Part shown: one piece after another, positions 1 through 9,564 of the stretch
Layout of the letters: each line of letters begins with the position of its first letter
Position numbering within the stretch: position 1 is the first letter of the stretch
Source of the DNA: CAYWNA01 sp964459305
GTDB lineage: Bacteria; Planctomycetota; Planctomycetia; Pirellulales; Pirellulaceae
Assembly (NCBI GenBank): GCA_964459305.1
Contig: CAYWNA010000041.1
Span: 1 to 64,000 of the forward strand
Length of the DNA stretch: 64,000 nt
Direction of reading: 5' to 3'
The notes under the pieces: generated by a model
The model's database searches: none
The model's input: the letters and a program-made list of their open reading frames with translations, nothing else
What the model was told of the DNA's origin: nothing
Made by a program: the position numbers and the translations under genes

Positions 1-658
1 CGTCTGTGTAGGCCGTCAGGCGATTGTGCCCCACCACAGCATGCCCCAAACCGAAACTCACACCGCCGGGCTTACGATTCTTCCACGCCTGCTCGATGGC
101 CTTGGCAATCTGATCGCTGGCGAATTCCAAGTAGTCGAGCGGCGACATCGCCCCCAGATCGATACCCCAACGCGACCAGGCGAGCGGCATTTCCAGACCA
201 AACTTGCCAAGCTTCTCGGCTAGATCGGGCTTCGTGCGAGTTTCCGGACCGCAATGAGTATGTGTTGCGTTCAGGACAACGGTATTGGCATCGATCTCCG
301 GCAGAGACTGTTTCACCTTGGCCCGCACCCGGTCCCGAAGTTCGTCGCTGATGGAGATCAGATCACAGGAGACCATAACCACCATGCCGGCCGTGTCGTC
401 GTCCCGAGCCGATTCGATGCTCAAGACCGTTGCGGTGATCGGGTCCAAAACGCCTTCGGACACGCGCGCTCGCGAAAAACCGGTGAGGACGACAGGTTCT
501 TCGGGCGTCAAGTCGGCTGATGCCCATCCGATGCGGAGTTGCCCTGCCTGTTCGCCGTCGCCTCCAGCAAACGTCATCTGCGATGCCGGCCCCACCACCA
601 GAAGCGAAACAAGAGCAGGCACCAAGCCTCCGAACAATCCAAGTGAGTTTCGATACAT
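1..658 (-). CDS. Neutral/alkaline ceramidase-like exported protein (5' part only)
   Basis: The gene is read leftward and runs off the left edge of the window, so only about 219 N-terminal codons are visible. The protein begins with a hydrophobic signal peptide (LGLFGGLVPALVSLLVV). A domain typical of neutral/alkaline non-lysosomal ceramidases follows: LRIGWASADLTPEEPVVLTG, then VVMVSCDLISIS, NATHTHCGPETR and GHNRLTAYTD. In that family the HTH motif contributes zinc ligands. Planctomycetes carry many exported relatives whose substrate is unknown, so lipid amide hydrolysis is a family-level guess. ATG at 658 lies 9 bases after AGAGGA; an in-frame ATG at 667 abuts the same purine run and is less likely. 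The gene is divergent from the oxidoreductase gene to its right. Confidence 0.8.
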   Translation of the reverse strand, partial: MYRNSLGLFGGLVPALVSLLVVGPASQMTFAGGDGEQAGQLRIGWASADLTPEEPVVLTGFSRARVSEGVLDPITATVLSIESARDDDTAGMVVMVSCDLISISDELRDRVRAKVKQSLPEIDANTVVLNATHTHCGPETRTKPDLAEKLGKFGLEMPLAWSRWGIDLGAMSPLDYLEFASDQIAKAIEQAWKNRKPGGVSFGLGHAVVGHNRLTAYTD

Positions 659-900
659 CGTTGTCATTCCTCTGCTTCCCATGCCGACCTTCCAGTGGAT
701 ATTTCCCAAACGATTTGCCCGGCTGGCCCAGGCCAGCCCCAACGATACGAGTGTAACGGCTCGTCGAGGCACGATCCATAGTCCGTATCTTTCGTCGAGG
801 TAATGCCTTTGTACGGAAAAGGCAACCGTCACCTCTTTCCGCCAAGAGTCATACAATCTATCCTGAGACAGCCCCATAAATGCACCGGAAGGAAGCAGAA

Positions 901-2325
901 ATGAAGAACTCCCAACGTCGTATCCCTCACGTCACCAATCTTTCGCGCCGCCGCTTCCTCGGAGGCGTCGTCGCGGCCACGGCCTTCTCCATCGTTCCCC
1001 GTCATGTATTAGGCGGCGCGGGACACATCGCGCCGAGCGAGAAGACAACCCTCGCCGGCATCGGCGTCGGCGGGCAGGGCATTCAGAACATGCTCCGCTT
1101 CGCTGAGTTTTCCGAGATTCAGATCACGGCCGTCTGTGATGTCCAGCGCGAAGGCGACCGTTACATGTCGTGGAACTGGGGCCAGGGCAAGGACGAGCGA
1201 CTCGCCGGCCGCGAGCCCGCCCGGCGAGCCGTTGAAGCGAGTTATGCCGAGCAGAAAGGCAGGGGCAGTTACCAAGGCTGCAACTCCTACGCCGACTACC
1301 GCGAACTGCTCGACAAGGAAGACGTCGACGCCGTCATGGTCGGTACACCGGACTTCTCCCACGCCGTCATCACCATGGCCGCCATCAAAAAGGGCAAACA
1401 CGTCTACTGCGAAAAACCGCTCACCTACTCCGTCTACGAAGCCCGGCAGGTGACCGAAGCGGCCCGGAAGGCCAAAGTCGCGACCCAACTGGGCAATCAG
1501 GGCCAGGCGGAGGACAAGGCGAGAATGATCCAGGAGTACATCCTGGATGGTGCGATCGGCCCGGTCCATGAGGTGTATGTGCCTTGGGGACGCGGGTTCT
1601 GGGATCCGCCCCCAGGTCCGGGGCGACCGCCGGAGACTCCGTCCGTCCCGGACGGCCTGGATTGGGACCTCTGGCTTGGTCCGGCACCGGCACGGCCCTA
1701 CCATCCGTGCTACGAGCCCTGGCGATGGCGCGACTGGTGGGATTTCGGCACGGGCCAGATCGGGGACTTGGGCTGTCACAAACTCTCGACGATCTTCAAG
1801 GCGCTTAAGCTGGGCAGCCCGACGAAGATCGAGGCCGAATGCGACGCGGTCAATCCGGAGATCTACCCGCGCGTGTTCAACGTCCACTTCGAGTTCCCCG
1901 CCCGCGGTGACATGCCGCCGGTCAAGCTGCATTGGCTCAGCGGTGGAGCTCAACCGCCTCGGCCCAAGGGACTCGAAAAGGGCCGACGTCCGTCGGGCGA
2001 CATCATGATTGGCGAGACGGGCGTGCTCATGGGCCACCGGCTCGTGCCGGAAACCAGGATGCGAGCATACGGCCAGCCGCCCGAAGTCCTCGCCCGCTCA
2101 CCGGGCCACGACAACGAGTTCGTCAACGCCTGCCGCGGCGGCGATCCCGCCGGCTCCGACTTCGTCGCCCATTCCGGCCTGCTAACCGAAGCCTGCCTGC
2201 TCGGCAACATCGCGCTCCGCACCGGCAAAACCCTTGAGTGGGACGGTGCCAACTTCAAAATCACCAACGATGAAGAAGCCAACGACTTCCTCCATCGGGA
2301 GTATCGGGAAGGTTGGACGCTGTAG
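901..2325 (+). CDS. Tat-exported Gfo/Idh/MocA family oxidoreductase
   Basis: A 474-residue NAD(P)-dependent sugar or polyol oxidoreductase of the Gfo/Idh/MocA family. The twin-arginine signal SRRRFLGG (residues 15-22) precedes a hydrophobic stretch, so the protein should be exported folded with its cofactor. The Rossmann-type start is GIGVGGQG, and the family EKP motif appears in HVYCEKPLTY. The C-terminal half carries the GQIGDLGCH segment seen in planctomycete members. ATG at 901 is preferred because GGAAGGA lies just upstream; an in-frame ATG at 880 lacks a good site. It stands alone, so no substrate can be named. It is one of three Tat-exported paralogues in the window. Confidence 0.88.
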   Translation: MKNSQRRIPHVTNLSRRRFLGGVVAATAFSIVPRHVLGGAGHIAPSEKTTLAGIGVGGQGIQNMLRFAEFSEIQITAVCDVQREGDRYMSWNWGQGKDERLAGREPARRAVEASYAEQKGRGSYQGCNSYADYRELLDKEDVDAVMVGTPDFSHAVITMAAIKKGKHVYCEKPLTYSVYEARQVTEAARKAKVATQLGNQGQAEDKARMIQEYILDGAIGPVHEVYVPWGRGFWDPPPGPGRPPETPSVPDGLDWDLWLGPAPARPYHPCYEPWRWRDWWDFGTGQIGDLGCHKLSTIFKALKLGSPTKIEAECDAVNPEIYPRVFNVHFEFPARGDMPPVKLHWLSGGAQPPRPKGLEKGRRPSGDIMIGETGVLMGHRLVPETRMRAYGQPPEVLARSPGHDNEFVNACRGGDPAGSDFVAHSGLLTEACLLGNIALRTGKTLEWDGANFKITNDEEANDFLHREYREGWTL

Positions 2326-2481
2326 TTGTGGCTGCAATCGTTAGTTTTGCACTCGTTCAATCTTGCTCGAATTGCACCGACGATGGTACACTTCTCGCAC
2401 TCGCAGAAGTGCGCTGTGCCACCTGGGTTGTGCTAGCAGGGAATCGCTAGCTGTTTCCGTCATGCGACAAGGAGGTCGCCC

Positions 2482-4122
2482 GTGTCCAATCGCTCGTCGA
2501 TTCGCAAGAACTTGCGGCTGGGCGTCGCCATGCTTTCTCTGATCGTGGCGGCTTTGGCTTTCAGTAGTTTCAGCGGCGTGTATTCGTATCGCCGGCTCGC
2601 CCGCAGTATTAGCCACCGCCGTGCGACCGAACTCCGACTAGCTGCGGAACTTTCCTGGAACGTAGGCGAACTGCGCTCGATCATCAGTCGCTCTTGCCGC
2701 AAGGAGGACATTCCGACACCGTCCATCGACCGTCAGCAGTTGCGCGAGGAGTTCCGCAAACGCCGCCTTGTTATCGAGGGCGCACTGGCGGGCTACAAGA
2801 GGCAGTTGCGCGAATTCGAACTCGAACAAAAACGCGCCGCGGACAGCGAGGAACGTGTGGCGGAATGGCAAACCATTGGCGAGATCGAACGATCGCTGGA
2901 GTTCGCCAAACTGAATGACGACGACGATTGGGCGTTGCACGAAGTCCAGGTAGAAGCATTGGACTCGGCGTTGGCGGATACGCACGTTCTCACCATGAAG
3001 CTGCCCTTCCATCTGCAGCAACGAATGAGTCAGATCGTCGATGAAGTGCGTGGGCAATATCGCTTTTGGATCATTCTGACCTGGACATCCACCGTGTTTG
3101 CCGGCGTGATGGTCCTGGCGCTGTTGCAGTTTCTTCGTCGCGCCATTTTCAAACCGCTGCAGATGCTGATTCACGGTTCGCGCCGAGTGGCCCGCGACGG
3201 AGATTTCAATCACCGCATCAAGTTGGACACACATGACGAAGTGGCCGAATTGGCCGATGCAATGAATGCCATGACAGACCGCTTTCAGCGGATCCGCGAC
3301 GAGTTGGACCACGAGATCGAGGAGCGTGACGAACTAGTAAGACAGCGTACCAAGGAGGTGGTTCGCACCGAGCAATTGGCCGGCGTCGGATTCCTGGCCG
3401 CAGGTGTCGCACACGAAATCAACAACCCGATGGCCGCGATCGCGTGGGCTGCCGAGTCGTTGGAATCGAGGCTGCACGACATCATCGTGGAAGACGACGC
3501 CAAGCCGGATGAGGAGCACAACGAGGAAATCACTATACTGCGCACCTACCTCCGAACGATTCAGGACGAAGCGTTCCGTTGTAAGGGCATTACCAGCCGT
3601 CTGCTGGACTTTTCCCGTCTGGGGGACGTTGAGAAACAAGACACCGATTTGTGTGAACTGGTGCAAGGCGTGATCGACATGGTACGGCATCTGGGCAAGT
3701 ACCGAAGGAAACGCATCGAGTTTGATAGCCAGCAGCATGTAATTGCTCGCGTCAACTCACAGGAGATCAGGCAGGTCGTACTGAACCTGATCACCAACGC
3801 TCTAGATAACCTCGATCCTGATGGAACGGTGAGCATCTGCCTGCGAAAGACTGACGGCCGGGCGGAACTCATGGTCTGCGACAACGGTTGCGGCATGAAC
3901 GACGAGGTCATGCGGCACCTGTTCGAGCCGTTCTTCACTCGCCGCCGCGACGGGCAGGGCACAGGTTTGGGGCTGTCGATCACTTACCGCATCGTGCAAG
4001 ACCACGGCGGAGATATCGTACCGAGCAGTGATGGACCAGGATGTGGTTCTCAATTTCAAGTCACATTACCACTGATTGCAAAAGATGACGAAGAAAACAA
4101 AGAAGAACGCAAAGTCGCCTAA
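2482..4122 (+). CDS. Membrane sensor histidine kinase with HAMP domain
   Basis: A 546-residue two-component sensor. Transmembrane helices lie near residues 13-35 and 193-216 and enclose a periplasmic, helix-rich sensing region of about 155 residues. A HAMP domain follows (about 217-270), then a HisKA dimerisation helix with the H-box GVAHEINNP and phospho-acceptor His311. The catalytic ATPase domain shows the N-box (QVVLNLITNALDN), the G1 box DNGCGM, the F-box LFEPFF and the G2 box GQGTGLGLS. The start is GTG at 2482, chosen for an excellent AAGGAGGT five bases upstream. The stop overlaps the response-regulator gene, so the two are co-translated partners. The signal sensed is not apparent from the sequence. 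Confidence 0.93.
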   Translation: MSNRSSIRKNLRLGVAMLSLIVAALAFSSFSGVYSYRRLARSISHRRATELRLAAELSWNVGELRSIISRSCRKEDIPTPSIDRQQLREEFRKRRLVIEGALAGYKRQLREFELEQKRAADSEERVAEWQTIGEIERSLEFAKLNDDDDWALHEVQVEALDSALADTHVLTMKLPFHLQQRMSQIVDEVRGQYRFWIILTWTSTVFAGVMVLALLQFLRRAIFKPLQMLIHGSRRVARDGDFNHRIKLDTHDEVAELADAMNAMTDRFQRIRDELDHEIEERDELVRQRTKEVVRTEQLAGVGFLAAGVAHEINNPMAAIAWAAESLESRLHDIIVEDDAKPDEEHNEEITILRTYLRTIQDEAFRCKGITSRLLDFSRLGDVEKQDTDLCELVQGVIDMVRHLGKYRRKRIEFDSQQHVIARVNSQEIRQVVLNLITNALDNLDPDGTVSICLRKTDGRAELMVCDNGCGMNDEVMRHLFEPFFTRRRDGQGTGLGLSITYRIVQDHGGDIVPSSDGPGCGSQFQVTLPLIAKDDEENKEERKVA

Positions 4123-5476
4123 CAGTCTGAAAATCCTGTTTGCGGACGACGAAAGCACAATCCAGCAAGTCATGAGCGTCGAATTGCCGCGTATGGGGCA
4201 CGAGGTTACAGTTTGCCCCGACGGGTTCACGGCGGCCGAGGCCCTCAAGCGAAACACCTACGACTGCGTGCTCGTGGATTTGGATATGCCGGGCATGAGC
4301 GGCATCCAGGTCATCGAACAAACGAAGGAGTTGTCGCCTGAGACCGAGGCCATTGTCTTGACCGGCAACGCAGCTTTGGATACAGCCATCGACGCGCTTC
4401 GCCAGGGTGCTTTCGACTACCTGACCAAGCCGTGCAAGCTCGTGGAACTGGATTCCCTACTGAAACGCGTCGCGCAACAGCGCCGTCTGAAGAACCAATA
4501 TCGGGCGGCAAAATGCCGGCTGGAGCGGATCGAAGGCAGAACCGACCTGGTCGGATCGAACGGCTCGATGGAACGAGTCCGGGAACTTATCGCCAAGGTC
4601 GCTCCGACCAACTCGACGGTATTGATTCTTGGCGAAACCGGCACGGGCAAAGAGCTCGTGGCCCGCTCGCTACATGAAACCAGTCTGCGAGCCGACAAGC
4701 CATTTGTCCCACTCAACTGCGGCGCACTGCCCGAGAACTTGATCGAAAGCGAATTGTTCGGACATCGCAAAGGGGCTTTCACGGGCGCCGACGAACATCG
4801 TGTGGGCCTGTTCGAGGTGGCTGACGGCGGCACGATCTTTCTGGACGAAATCGGCGAACTCCCCAAGGCGATGCAGTCCAAGCTGCTGCGCGTTCTGGAA
4901 AGCGGCGAGATCCGGCGCATCGGCGACAACGAATCACTTAAGGTCGACGTGCGGGTCGTTTGTGCGACTCACCGCAAGTTGGCCGACATGGTCGAAGAAG
5001 GCGCGTTCCGCGAGGACCTGATGTACCGCATCAATACGTTCGAAATCCACTTGCCGCCGTTACGCTTGCGCATCGACGACGTGCCCGAATTGGCCGACCA
5101 TCTGTGTCGCCGTTTCCGGACCGACGTTCAGGCCCACCAGGAGTTGTTTACGCCGGAAGCGATCGAGGCACTGAAGTCGCATTCTTGGCCAGGCAATGTG
5201 CGCGAGTTGGCGAACGTTATCGAGCACGCGACGATACTGTGCGATCAGCCAACGATCGCGCCAGAGGATCTTCCGCGTTCCTTTGCCTCGCGCAGCGCAA
5301 GGTTGCCTGATCTGACAGCTATGACACTGCGCGAACTGGAGATGCACGCCATCTACCAGGCCATGGACCGCCACGACAGCAACAAAGCGGCAGCAGCAGA
5401 GGAACTGGGGATCAGCCTCAAGACACTGTACAACAAGCTAAATCAAGCCACCGGTGCCGAGCGAAAGTCGGCTTAG
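4085..5476 (+). CDS. NtrC-type sigma-54-dependent response regulator
   Basis: A 463-residue bacterial enhancer-binding protein. The receiver domain has its phospho-acceptor Asp65 in VDLDMPG. The AAA+ domain shows Walker A GETGTGKE (183-190), the sigma-54 contact loop GAFTGA (230-235) and Walker B TIFLDEIGELP around Asp254-Glu255. A Fis-type helix-turn-helix closes the protein (KAAAAEELGISLKTLYNKL). It should activate sigma-54 promoters when phosphorylated by the kinase encoded just upstream. Its start lies inside the last codons of the kinase gene; ATG at 4085 is used, with an in-frame TTG at 4076 as alternative. No clear Shine-Dalgarno is seen, which fits translational coupling. Targets are unknown. 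The pilus operon nearby is a possibility only by position. Confidence 0.95.
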   Translation: MTKKTKKNAKSPNSLKILFADDESTIQQVMSVELPRMGHEVTVCPDGFTAAEALKRNTYDCVLVDLDMPGMSGIQVIEQTKELSPETEAIVLTGNAALDTAIDALRQGAFDYLTKPCKLVELDSLLKRVAQQRRLKNQYRAAKCRLERIEGRTDLVGSNGSMERVRELIAKVAPTNSTVLILGETGTGKELVARSLHETSLRADKPFVPLNCGALPENLIESELFGHRKGAFTGADEHRVGLFEVADGGTIFLDEIGELPKAMQSKLLRVLESGEIRRIGDNESLKVDVRVVCATHRKLADMVEEGAFREDLMYRINTFEIHLPPLRLRIDDVPELADHLCRRFRTDVQAHQELFTPEAIEALKSHSWPGNVRELANVIEHATILCDQPTIAPEDLPRSFASRSARLPDLTAMTLRELEMHAIYQAMDRHDSNKAAAAEELGISLKTLYNKLNQATGAERKSA

Positions 5477-5574
5477 ATAGTCGCCGTGTTCTCCGAACTC
5501 GACGTCTTCTCTCACCGGCCTCGGAGAGGACGGCGACAGACGCGACAGTCAACTCTCGGTAGGTCCAGCTCGAT

Positions 5575-5793
5575 TTACGCCTCCGTTACTCGGTATCCAA
5601 GCGATCTGGCCGATGCCAGCAACCGGCGGTCCGTATTCGGAACGGCCCGGATACAAAGGATCTCCAGAGGTCCTTTACTCCCGCGTTCACCCGGCACAGC
5701 GACCACGGCGTGACCGTATTCTCGCTCGTCAGTCAGTTCCGCAGGGACCCAAGGCCCGCCGTACTCCAATTCCACTTCGACTGGTGTTCTCAT
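5575..5793 (-). CDS. Small hypothetical protein (72 aa)
   Basis: A short leftward reading frame starting with ATG and preceded by GAGGAGA about 8 bases upstream, a good ribosome-binding site. The predicted peptide (MRTPVEVELEYGGPWVPAEL at its start) has a normal planctomycete composition and reads like a small folded domain, not an antisense shadow. No transmembrane segment or known motif is seen. It sits alone between the regulator gene and the pilus operon. I do not recognise a family. The site and composition are its only support. Confidence 0.45.
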   Translation of the reverse strand: MRTPVEVELEYGGPWVPAELTDEREYGHAVVAVPGERGSKGPLEILCIRAVPNTDRRLLASARSLGYRVTEA

Positions 5794-6314
5794 CGCTTTC
5801 TCTCCTCTGCTCCAACGTTAGAAACTGCCTCTTGTCCATCAGGATTATAGCGCTACCGCTGGTTGTGGCCGAACTGCCGTTCGCGGCTGTTTCGCGCATG
5901 GAACCATGTCGTTAAGGGCGCGGAATAGCTCTTCTTCCACACCTGCGCAATCCGATGTCCGGCCGAATTCGGGGCCGTTGTTGGCCTCAAGCGGATCGTA
6001 ACGCTAGGGCCGGCACGGCGGGGGTGACCGAAGGCGGGCACAAAGAGTGTCTTTTTTTACCGCGCGGGGTGCGACAACGACTCGCGGCACGTGCCGTGAC
6101 TGCAGATCAGATGGCGCGCGATTGGCCTCAACGTTAGCCATCGCAAGTCTTATTGGCGATTGATTCTGCCCCTATCTGGACAGTTGGGATGCTGCAAGCA
6201 CTGAGACAGGAATTGTCGCACAAGAAGGCTTCTGGCTTGGATCGGATAATTCAAACGTCAGAAACCGAACATGAACCCTGCAAACACTTGAATTCAGCTC
6301 GACACGGCGGGAAT
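5794..6314. other. Intergenic stretch, no gene recognised
   Basis: About 520 bases with no convincing reading frame on either strand. The most visible feature is a run of T residues near 6052-6058 flanked by GC-rich sequence. It separates the promoter side of the 72-residue protein gene from the 3' end of the leftward pilus operon, so a terminator for the operon may lie here, but I could not draw a convincing hairpin. Confidence 0.5.
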
Positions 6315-7097
6315 TCATGCATCGGGTTTGGAGGATCCGGGCTCGCCGTCGGGATCCGAAGGCTCTTCATCTGTCACGGTCTTGCTCACGGATTCCTTAG
6401 GTTCCGTAGTCGGGTCGGGGCACGGATTCTGGATTTCAGTAACAGCGTGTTTGACACTAGCCGGACGCACCAGCGAAGGTAACTCGCCCGCAATCCCTCG
6501 CTTGCGTTTCGGGTTTGGATCCGATGGCGCGCAAGCCGGGTCGGGCGATTTTGAATCGTCTCGCGTGGCTTCGTAGCTCAACGCATACAACTCGTTGTCC
6601 GGAGCCAAGTCGGTGGCCTCTTGGAGGTGCGTTACCGCTTCCTCGGTTCTGTCAATGGTTTCCAGGAGCAGTCCCAACGAATGATGAACCTGGGCGTCGT
6701 CCGGCATGCCTTTGAGCAGCAGTCGCAGTTGCTCCTCGGCCGCCTTGGGTTTGTTTGTGGCGATGTACAGGTCTGCCAACAGCAGCCTGGCTTCCCGGTG
6801 CTGGTCGTCGCGTTGCAGGAGCCGTATGAGCAGGGATTCGCTGGCGACCGAGTCGCCGGCCCGCCAGCGCCCCAGAGCGGCCTGGTATAGGGCGGTATTG
6901 CGAGAACGTTCGAAGTCGTCGAGCACCTTTTCCTCACGCTCTGCTCGCACAGAAGCAACATCGTCGGGAAGCGACTCTAGCTTTTTTTCGACAGCAGTAC
7001 ATCCAGCCAGAACGGCGAGCAACATCGCCATCGTCCCGGCCATCTCCCAACGAATCAGCGAAGAAGTGCTCAGCCCCTCGGTCAACAGCGGTGCCAT
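6315..7097 (-). CDS. TPR-repeat lipoprotein at the end of the pilus operon
   Basis: A 260-residue lipoprotein with a lipobox ending LLAVLAGC (Cys33), then tetratricopeptide repeats over about residues 60-175 (ALGRWRAGDSVASESLLIRL; EEAVTHLQEATDLAPDN). The proline- and acid-rich tail is probably unstructured. The start is ATG at 7097 with CAGGAGG upstream; the frame stays open to 7454 but overlaps the secretin gene. It is the last gene of the pilus/secretion operon, 37 bases after the secretin, where small TPR lipoproteins (PilF/PilW-type pilotins) often help secretin assembly. That role is inferred from position and fold. The tail contains an in-frame copy of a dispersed repeat giving NPKRKRG. 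Confidence 0.75.
   Translation of the reverse strand: MAPLLTEGLSTSSLIRWEMAGTMAMLLAVLAGCTAVEKKLESLPDDVASVRAEREEKVLDDFERSRNTALYQAALGRWRAGDSVASESLLIRLLQRDDQHREARLLLADLYIATNKPKAAEEQLRLLLKGMPDDAQVHHSLGLLLETIDRTEEAVTHLQEATDLAPDNELYALSYEATRDDSKSPDPACAPSDPNPKRKRGIAGELPSLVRPASVKHAVTEIQNPCPDPTTEPKESVSKTVTDEEPSDPDGEPGSSKPDA
6494..6515 (-). repeat. Dispersed repeat encoding NPKRKRG inside a lipoprotein gene
   Basis: Read on the minus strand the element is AACCCGAAACGCAAGCGAGG followed by GA. It is translated in frame within the C-terminal tail of the TPR lipoprotein as NPKRKRG. From memory, the same short element and peptide recur across planctomycete genomes. Only one copy is visible here, so the repeat call rests on that recollection. 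Confidence 0.5.
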
Positions 7098-7134
7098 CAG
7101 CCGTCCTCCTGTGATGTGCGGTCCTGCCGAAAGC

Positions 7135-9453
7135 TCATTGCGGCGGGGACGCCGGTTCCTCCACTCGTACCCGCCGAGGCCCGGACCCAGGCATTTCCTC
7201 CGGCCGCTCTGCCGCGGAATCCTCTGCGTTGCCGTCCCTTTCGGCGGCCTGTGCCTGTGGCGCGGGGACTTCCTGCATTTCGATGACTTGTCCCTCGATG
7301 GGCACCGATTCAGTTGTCCGCCACGGCCAGCCCGCCCGCGAGTACTCGACGTGAGGATGCTGCCGCGGAGGCAGACCCTGGCGGAGGCGCATGTCGATGT
7401 TGTTGTCGGCGGGAGGACAGACAGCGACAATTTGCCTGCGAAGGCGAATCGCATCCGGGTTCTGCCGGTCGAAGTGAATCGCTAGATTGACGTAGCGCAG
7501 CGCTGTCTCGACGTCGCCGGCAGCCCAAGCCGCAGCCGCCTTGCGGGCATATTGCCTACCGTAAAAACGCGTGCCGATCGGACTCATCTTGTCGGCGAAG
7601 ACCTCCAGCCGTTCGCTTGCGTAGCACATCGCTTCGTTGCCTTCGGCGTAGACGAACGGATCGTGTACGATTTGCGGGGTAAGCAGCACGATGATTTCAT
7701 CGCGTTTGACTTCTTCGGTCTTCTGCCTGAAAGCCGGGCCCACGAGAGGCAGACTTCCAAAGAGCGGGATCTGCGTGGTCGTCGAGGCTAGATCCTCTCG
7801 TATCAAACCACCGATGACGACCGTGCACCCGTCTCGACACATGACGTTCGATGTCACCTGCGTTACTTCTTTGTCCGGCAACGTCATATTCCCCTCGACG
7901 CGCACGTTGCCCGTGGACAGTTCCGGATGAATCTCCATGCGGATCATCCCGTCGCTGGATATGAACGGGCGAAGCCTCAACTGTGTACCGACCTCCAGGA
8001 ACTCGACGGTCTGAGTCGCAGACGTTTCCGTAACGGTCGTCGTTACGTAGGCCAACTCCTCTCCAATGTGTACCTCCGCTCGCTGCTTGTTCAGGCACAT
8101 TACCTTTGGCGACGCCACAACATTGGTGTCGCCAACCGTTTCTAATGCCTTCAAGAGGACACTGAGATTAGATTCGAGGACTCCGATCTTGAGCCCGCCA
8201 TCTCCATCAGGATCGATATCGGCCAGATTGTTCAGTGGCACACCGGAGATGAGGCGAATACTGTTGTTGTCGCGCAGGAGCTCGAAGTTGACTCCCATCT
8301 CGTAGCCATCGTCCAAGTTGACGGTCAGGATGACAGCCTCGATGGCAACTTGCTGGGGCTGCTGGTCGACCTCTTCGACGATCTGGTCCACCTGCTGAAG
8401 CACGGCTTCGTAGTCGCGCACCAGCAGCACTTCGCCGCCCGCAAAGCTGTCTCCTCCGGTTTTCACGTCGTCGGACGGGATGTCGACCTCGGCCGGTGAC
8501 GACACCGTGGACTTGCCCACGCTTTCGGTCAACAGCGGAGCGATCAGCGTCGACAACTCGGTGGCCGTGACGTAGTTCGTCCGATAGATCCGCGTGCCGA
8601 TGGTGTCCTGTGCCTGGTCGATGCTTTTGAAGTCTTCAGGCGTGCCCACATAGATGAAGTTGTCTTCGCGACGAGTCACAAAGCCGGTCGACTTCAAGAT
8701 GGCCTGCAACGCCGTTTGCACGTCGACACCCTTGAGCGAAGCGGAGACCTTGCCGGTGACGCCTTTGCTGGCCAGGATGTTGAGATCGCCCTGCTCACTG
8801 AGCGCCTCAAGGACTTCGCGGATGTCCGAATCTTTGTAGGTGACGATCAACGAGCCATCGCCTTCGTCGCGACGAAGTTGCGAGTCAGGCTTGGGCGCCT
8901 CTATCTGTTTATCCGGCTTTGCCGGCGCGCCTGCGTCGTTCGGTTCCGGGTCGGCAAAGGGATTGTCAACCTGCGGTTGAGCCGCCGGGGGCCCGGCTTG
9001 GTTGGCGACCATGGGGTAATAAGGAACCTGATAGGGAGCCGTCGAGCCGGGCACGAACGGATTTGCCCCAGCAACAGCCGGTGATGTGATGTAGACGGCC
9101 GAGGCGTTGATCGACGGGAATGAATGTGTTGTGATTGACGGATTTGGCTCGACTTTGACTTGCGTGGGTGGCGAGACGTCCGCAATATTCTGTGCACTCA
9201 CCGGCTCTCGCGGCTCGAATTTTGGACGCTGCGCCGTGCTAGCTGGCTCGCACGGCTCGGCCACCGGGCGCTGCATCGTACTCTCTGACTCGGGGGAGCC
9301 GTCCTGATTGCCAGAGGAGTCGATCAATGACTGGACGACGTGCAGCGGGGTTTGCTGTGACGCTGGTTCGCTGTTCGTGACGACAGCGACTGCCAAGCCC
9401 ACGCCGGCTGCGATGAGAAAAACCAGCAGTATCAAGCGAAAGAAGCTGTGCAT
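7135..9453 (-). CDS. Secretin (PilQ/GspD family) outer-membrane channel
   Basis: A 772-residue secretin. After an N-terminal hydrophobic segment (LILLVFLIAAGVGLAVAVV) comes a long Pro/Ala-rich linker. A secretin-and-TonB N-terminal domain follows (VTGKVSASLKGVDVQTALQA), then an N1-type domain and the secretin core ending with GCTVVIGGLI and VGPAFRQKTEEVKRDEIIV. The core forms the multimeric outer-membrane pore of type IV pili or type II secretion. An extra C-terminal stretch of roughly 170 residues, partly repeat-like helices, follows the core, which is unusual. GGAAG precedes the ATG. It lies in the same leftward operon as PilM, PilN, PilO and PilP-like genes, so it should be the outer-membrane part of that machine. 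Confidence 0.93.
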   Translation of the reverse strand: MHSFFRLILLVFLIAAGVGLAVAVVTNSEPASQQTPLHVVQSLIDSSGNQDGSPESESTMQRPVAEPCEPASTAQRPKFEPREPVSAQNIADVSPPTQVKVEPNPSITTHSFPSINASAVYITSPAVAGANPFVPGSTAPYQVPYYPMVANQAGPPAAQPQVDNPFADPEPNDAGAPAKPDKQIEAPKPDSQLRRDEGDGSLIVTYKDSDIREVLEALSEQGDLNILASKGVTGKVSASLKGVDVQTALQAILKSTGFVTRREDNFIYVGTPEDFKSIDQAQDTIGTRIYRTNYVTATELSTLIAPLLTESVGKSTVSSPAEVDIPSDDVKTGGDSFAGGEVLLVRDYEAVLQQVDQIVEEVDQQPQQVAIEAVILTVNLDDGYEMGVNFELLRDNNSIRLISGVPLNNLADIDPDGDGGLKIGVLESNLSVLLKALETVGDTNVVASPKVMCLNKQRAEVHIGEELAYVTTTVTETSATQTVEFLEVGTQLRLRPFISSDGMIRMEIHPELSTGNVRVEGNMTLPDKEVTQVTSNVMCRDGCTVVIGGLIREDLASTTTQIPLFGSLPLVGPAFRQKTEEVKRDEIIVLLTPQIVHDPFVYAEGNEAMCYASERLEVFADKMSPIGTRFYGRQYARKAAAAWAAGDVETALRYVNLAIHFDRQNPDAIRLRRQIVAVCPPADNNIDMRLRQGLPPRQHPHVEYSRAGWPWRTTESVPIEGQVIEMQEVPAPQAQAAERDGNAEDSAAERPEEMPGSGPRRVRVEEPASPPQ

Positions 9454-9564
9454 TGGTCTTCCATGACCTTATTCTTGTTTCCAGTTCTTGGCCGAAGTCG
9501 CGAAGACTTCGTGCGGTATCACTTTTTGGGCTCGAACTCTGGTGAATTCGGCTACGAGTGTAAG

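Noticed and set aside
1009..2037. Long antisense reading frame opposite the first oxidoreductase gene
   Set aside because: It lies wholly opposite a well-supported gene in high-GC sequence, has no ribosome-binding site and a composition typical of a shadow frame.
7098..7454. Upstream extension of the TPR lipoprotein frame
   Set aside because: It overlaps the secretin gene and lacks a lipobox near its start, while ATG 7097 has CAGGAGG ahead and gives a lipobox at the right place.
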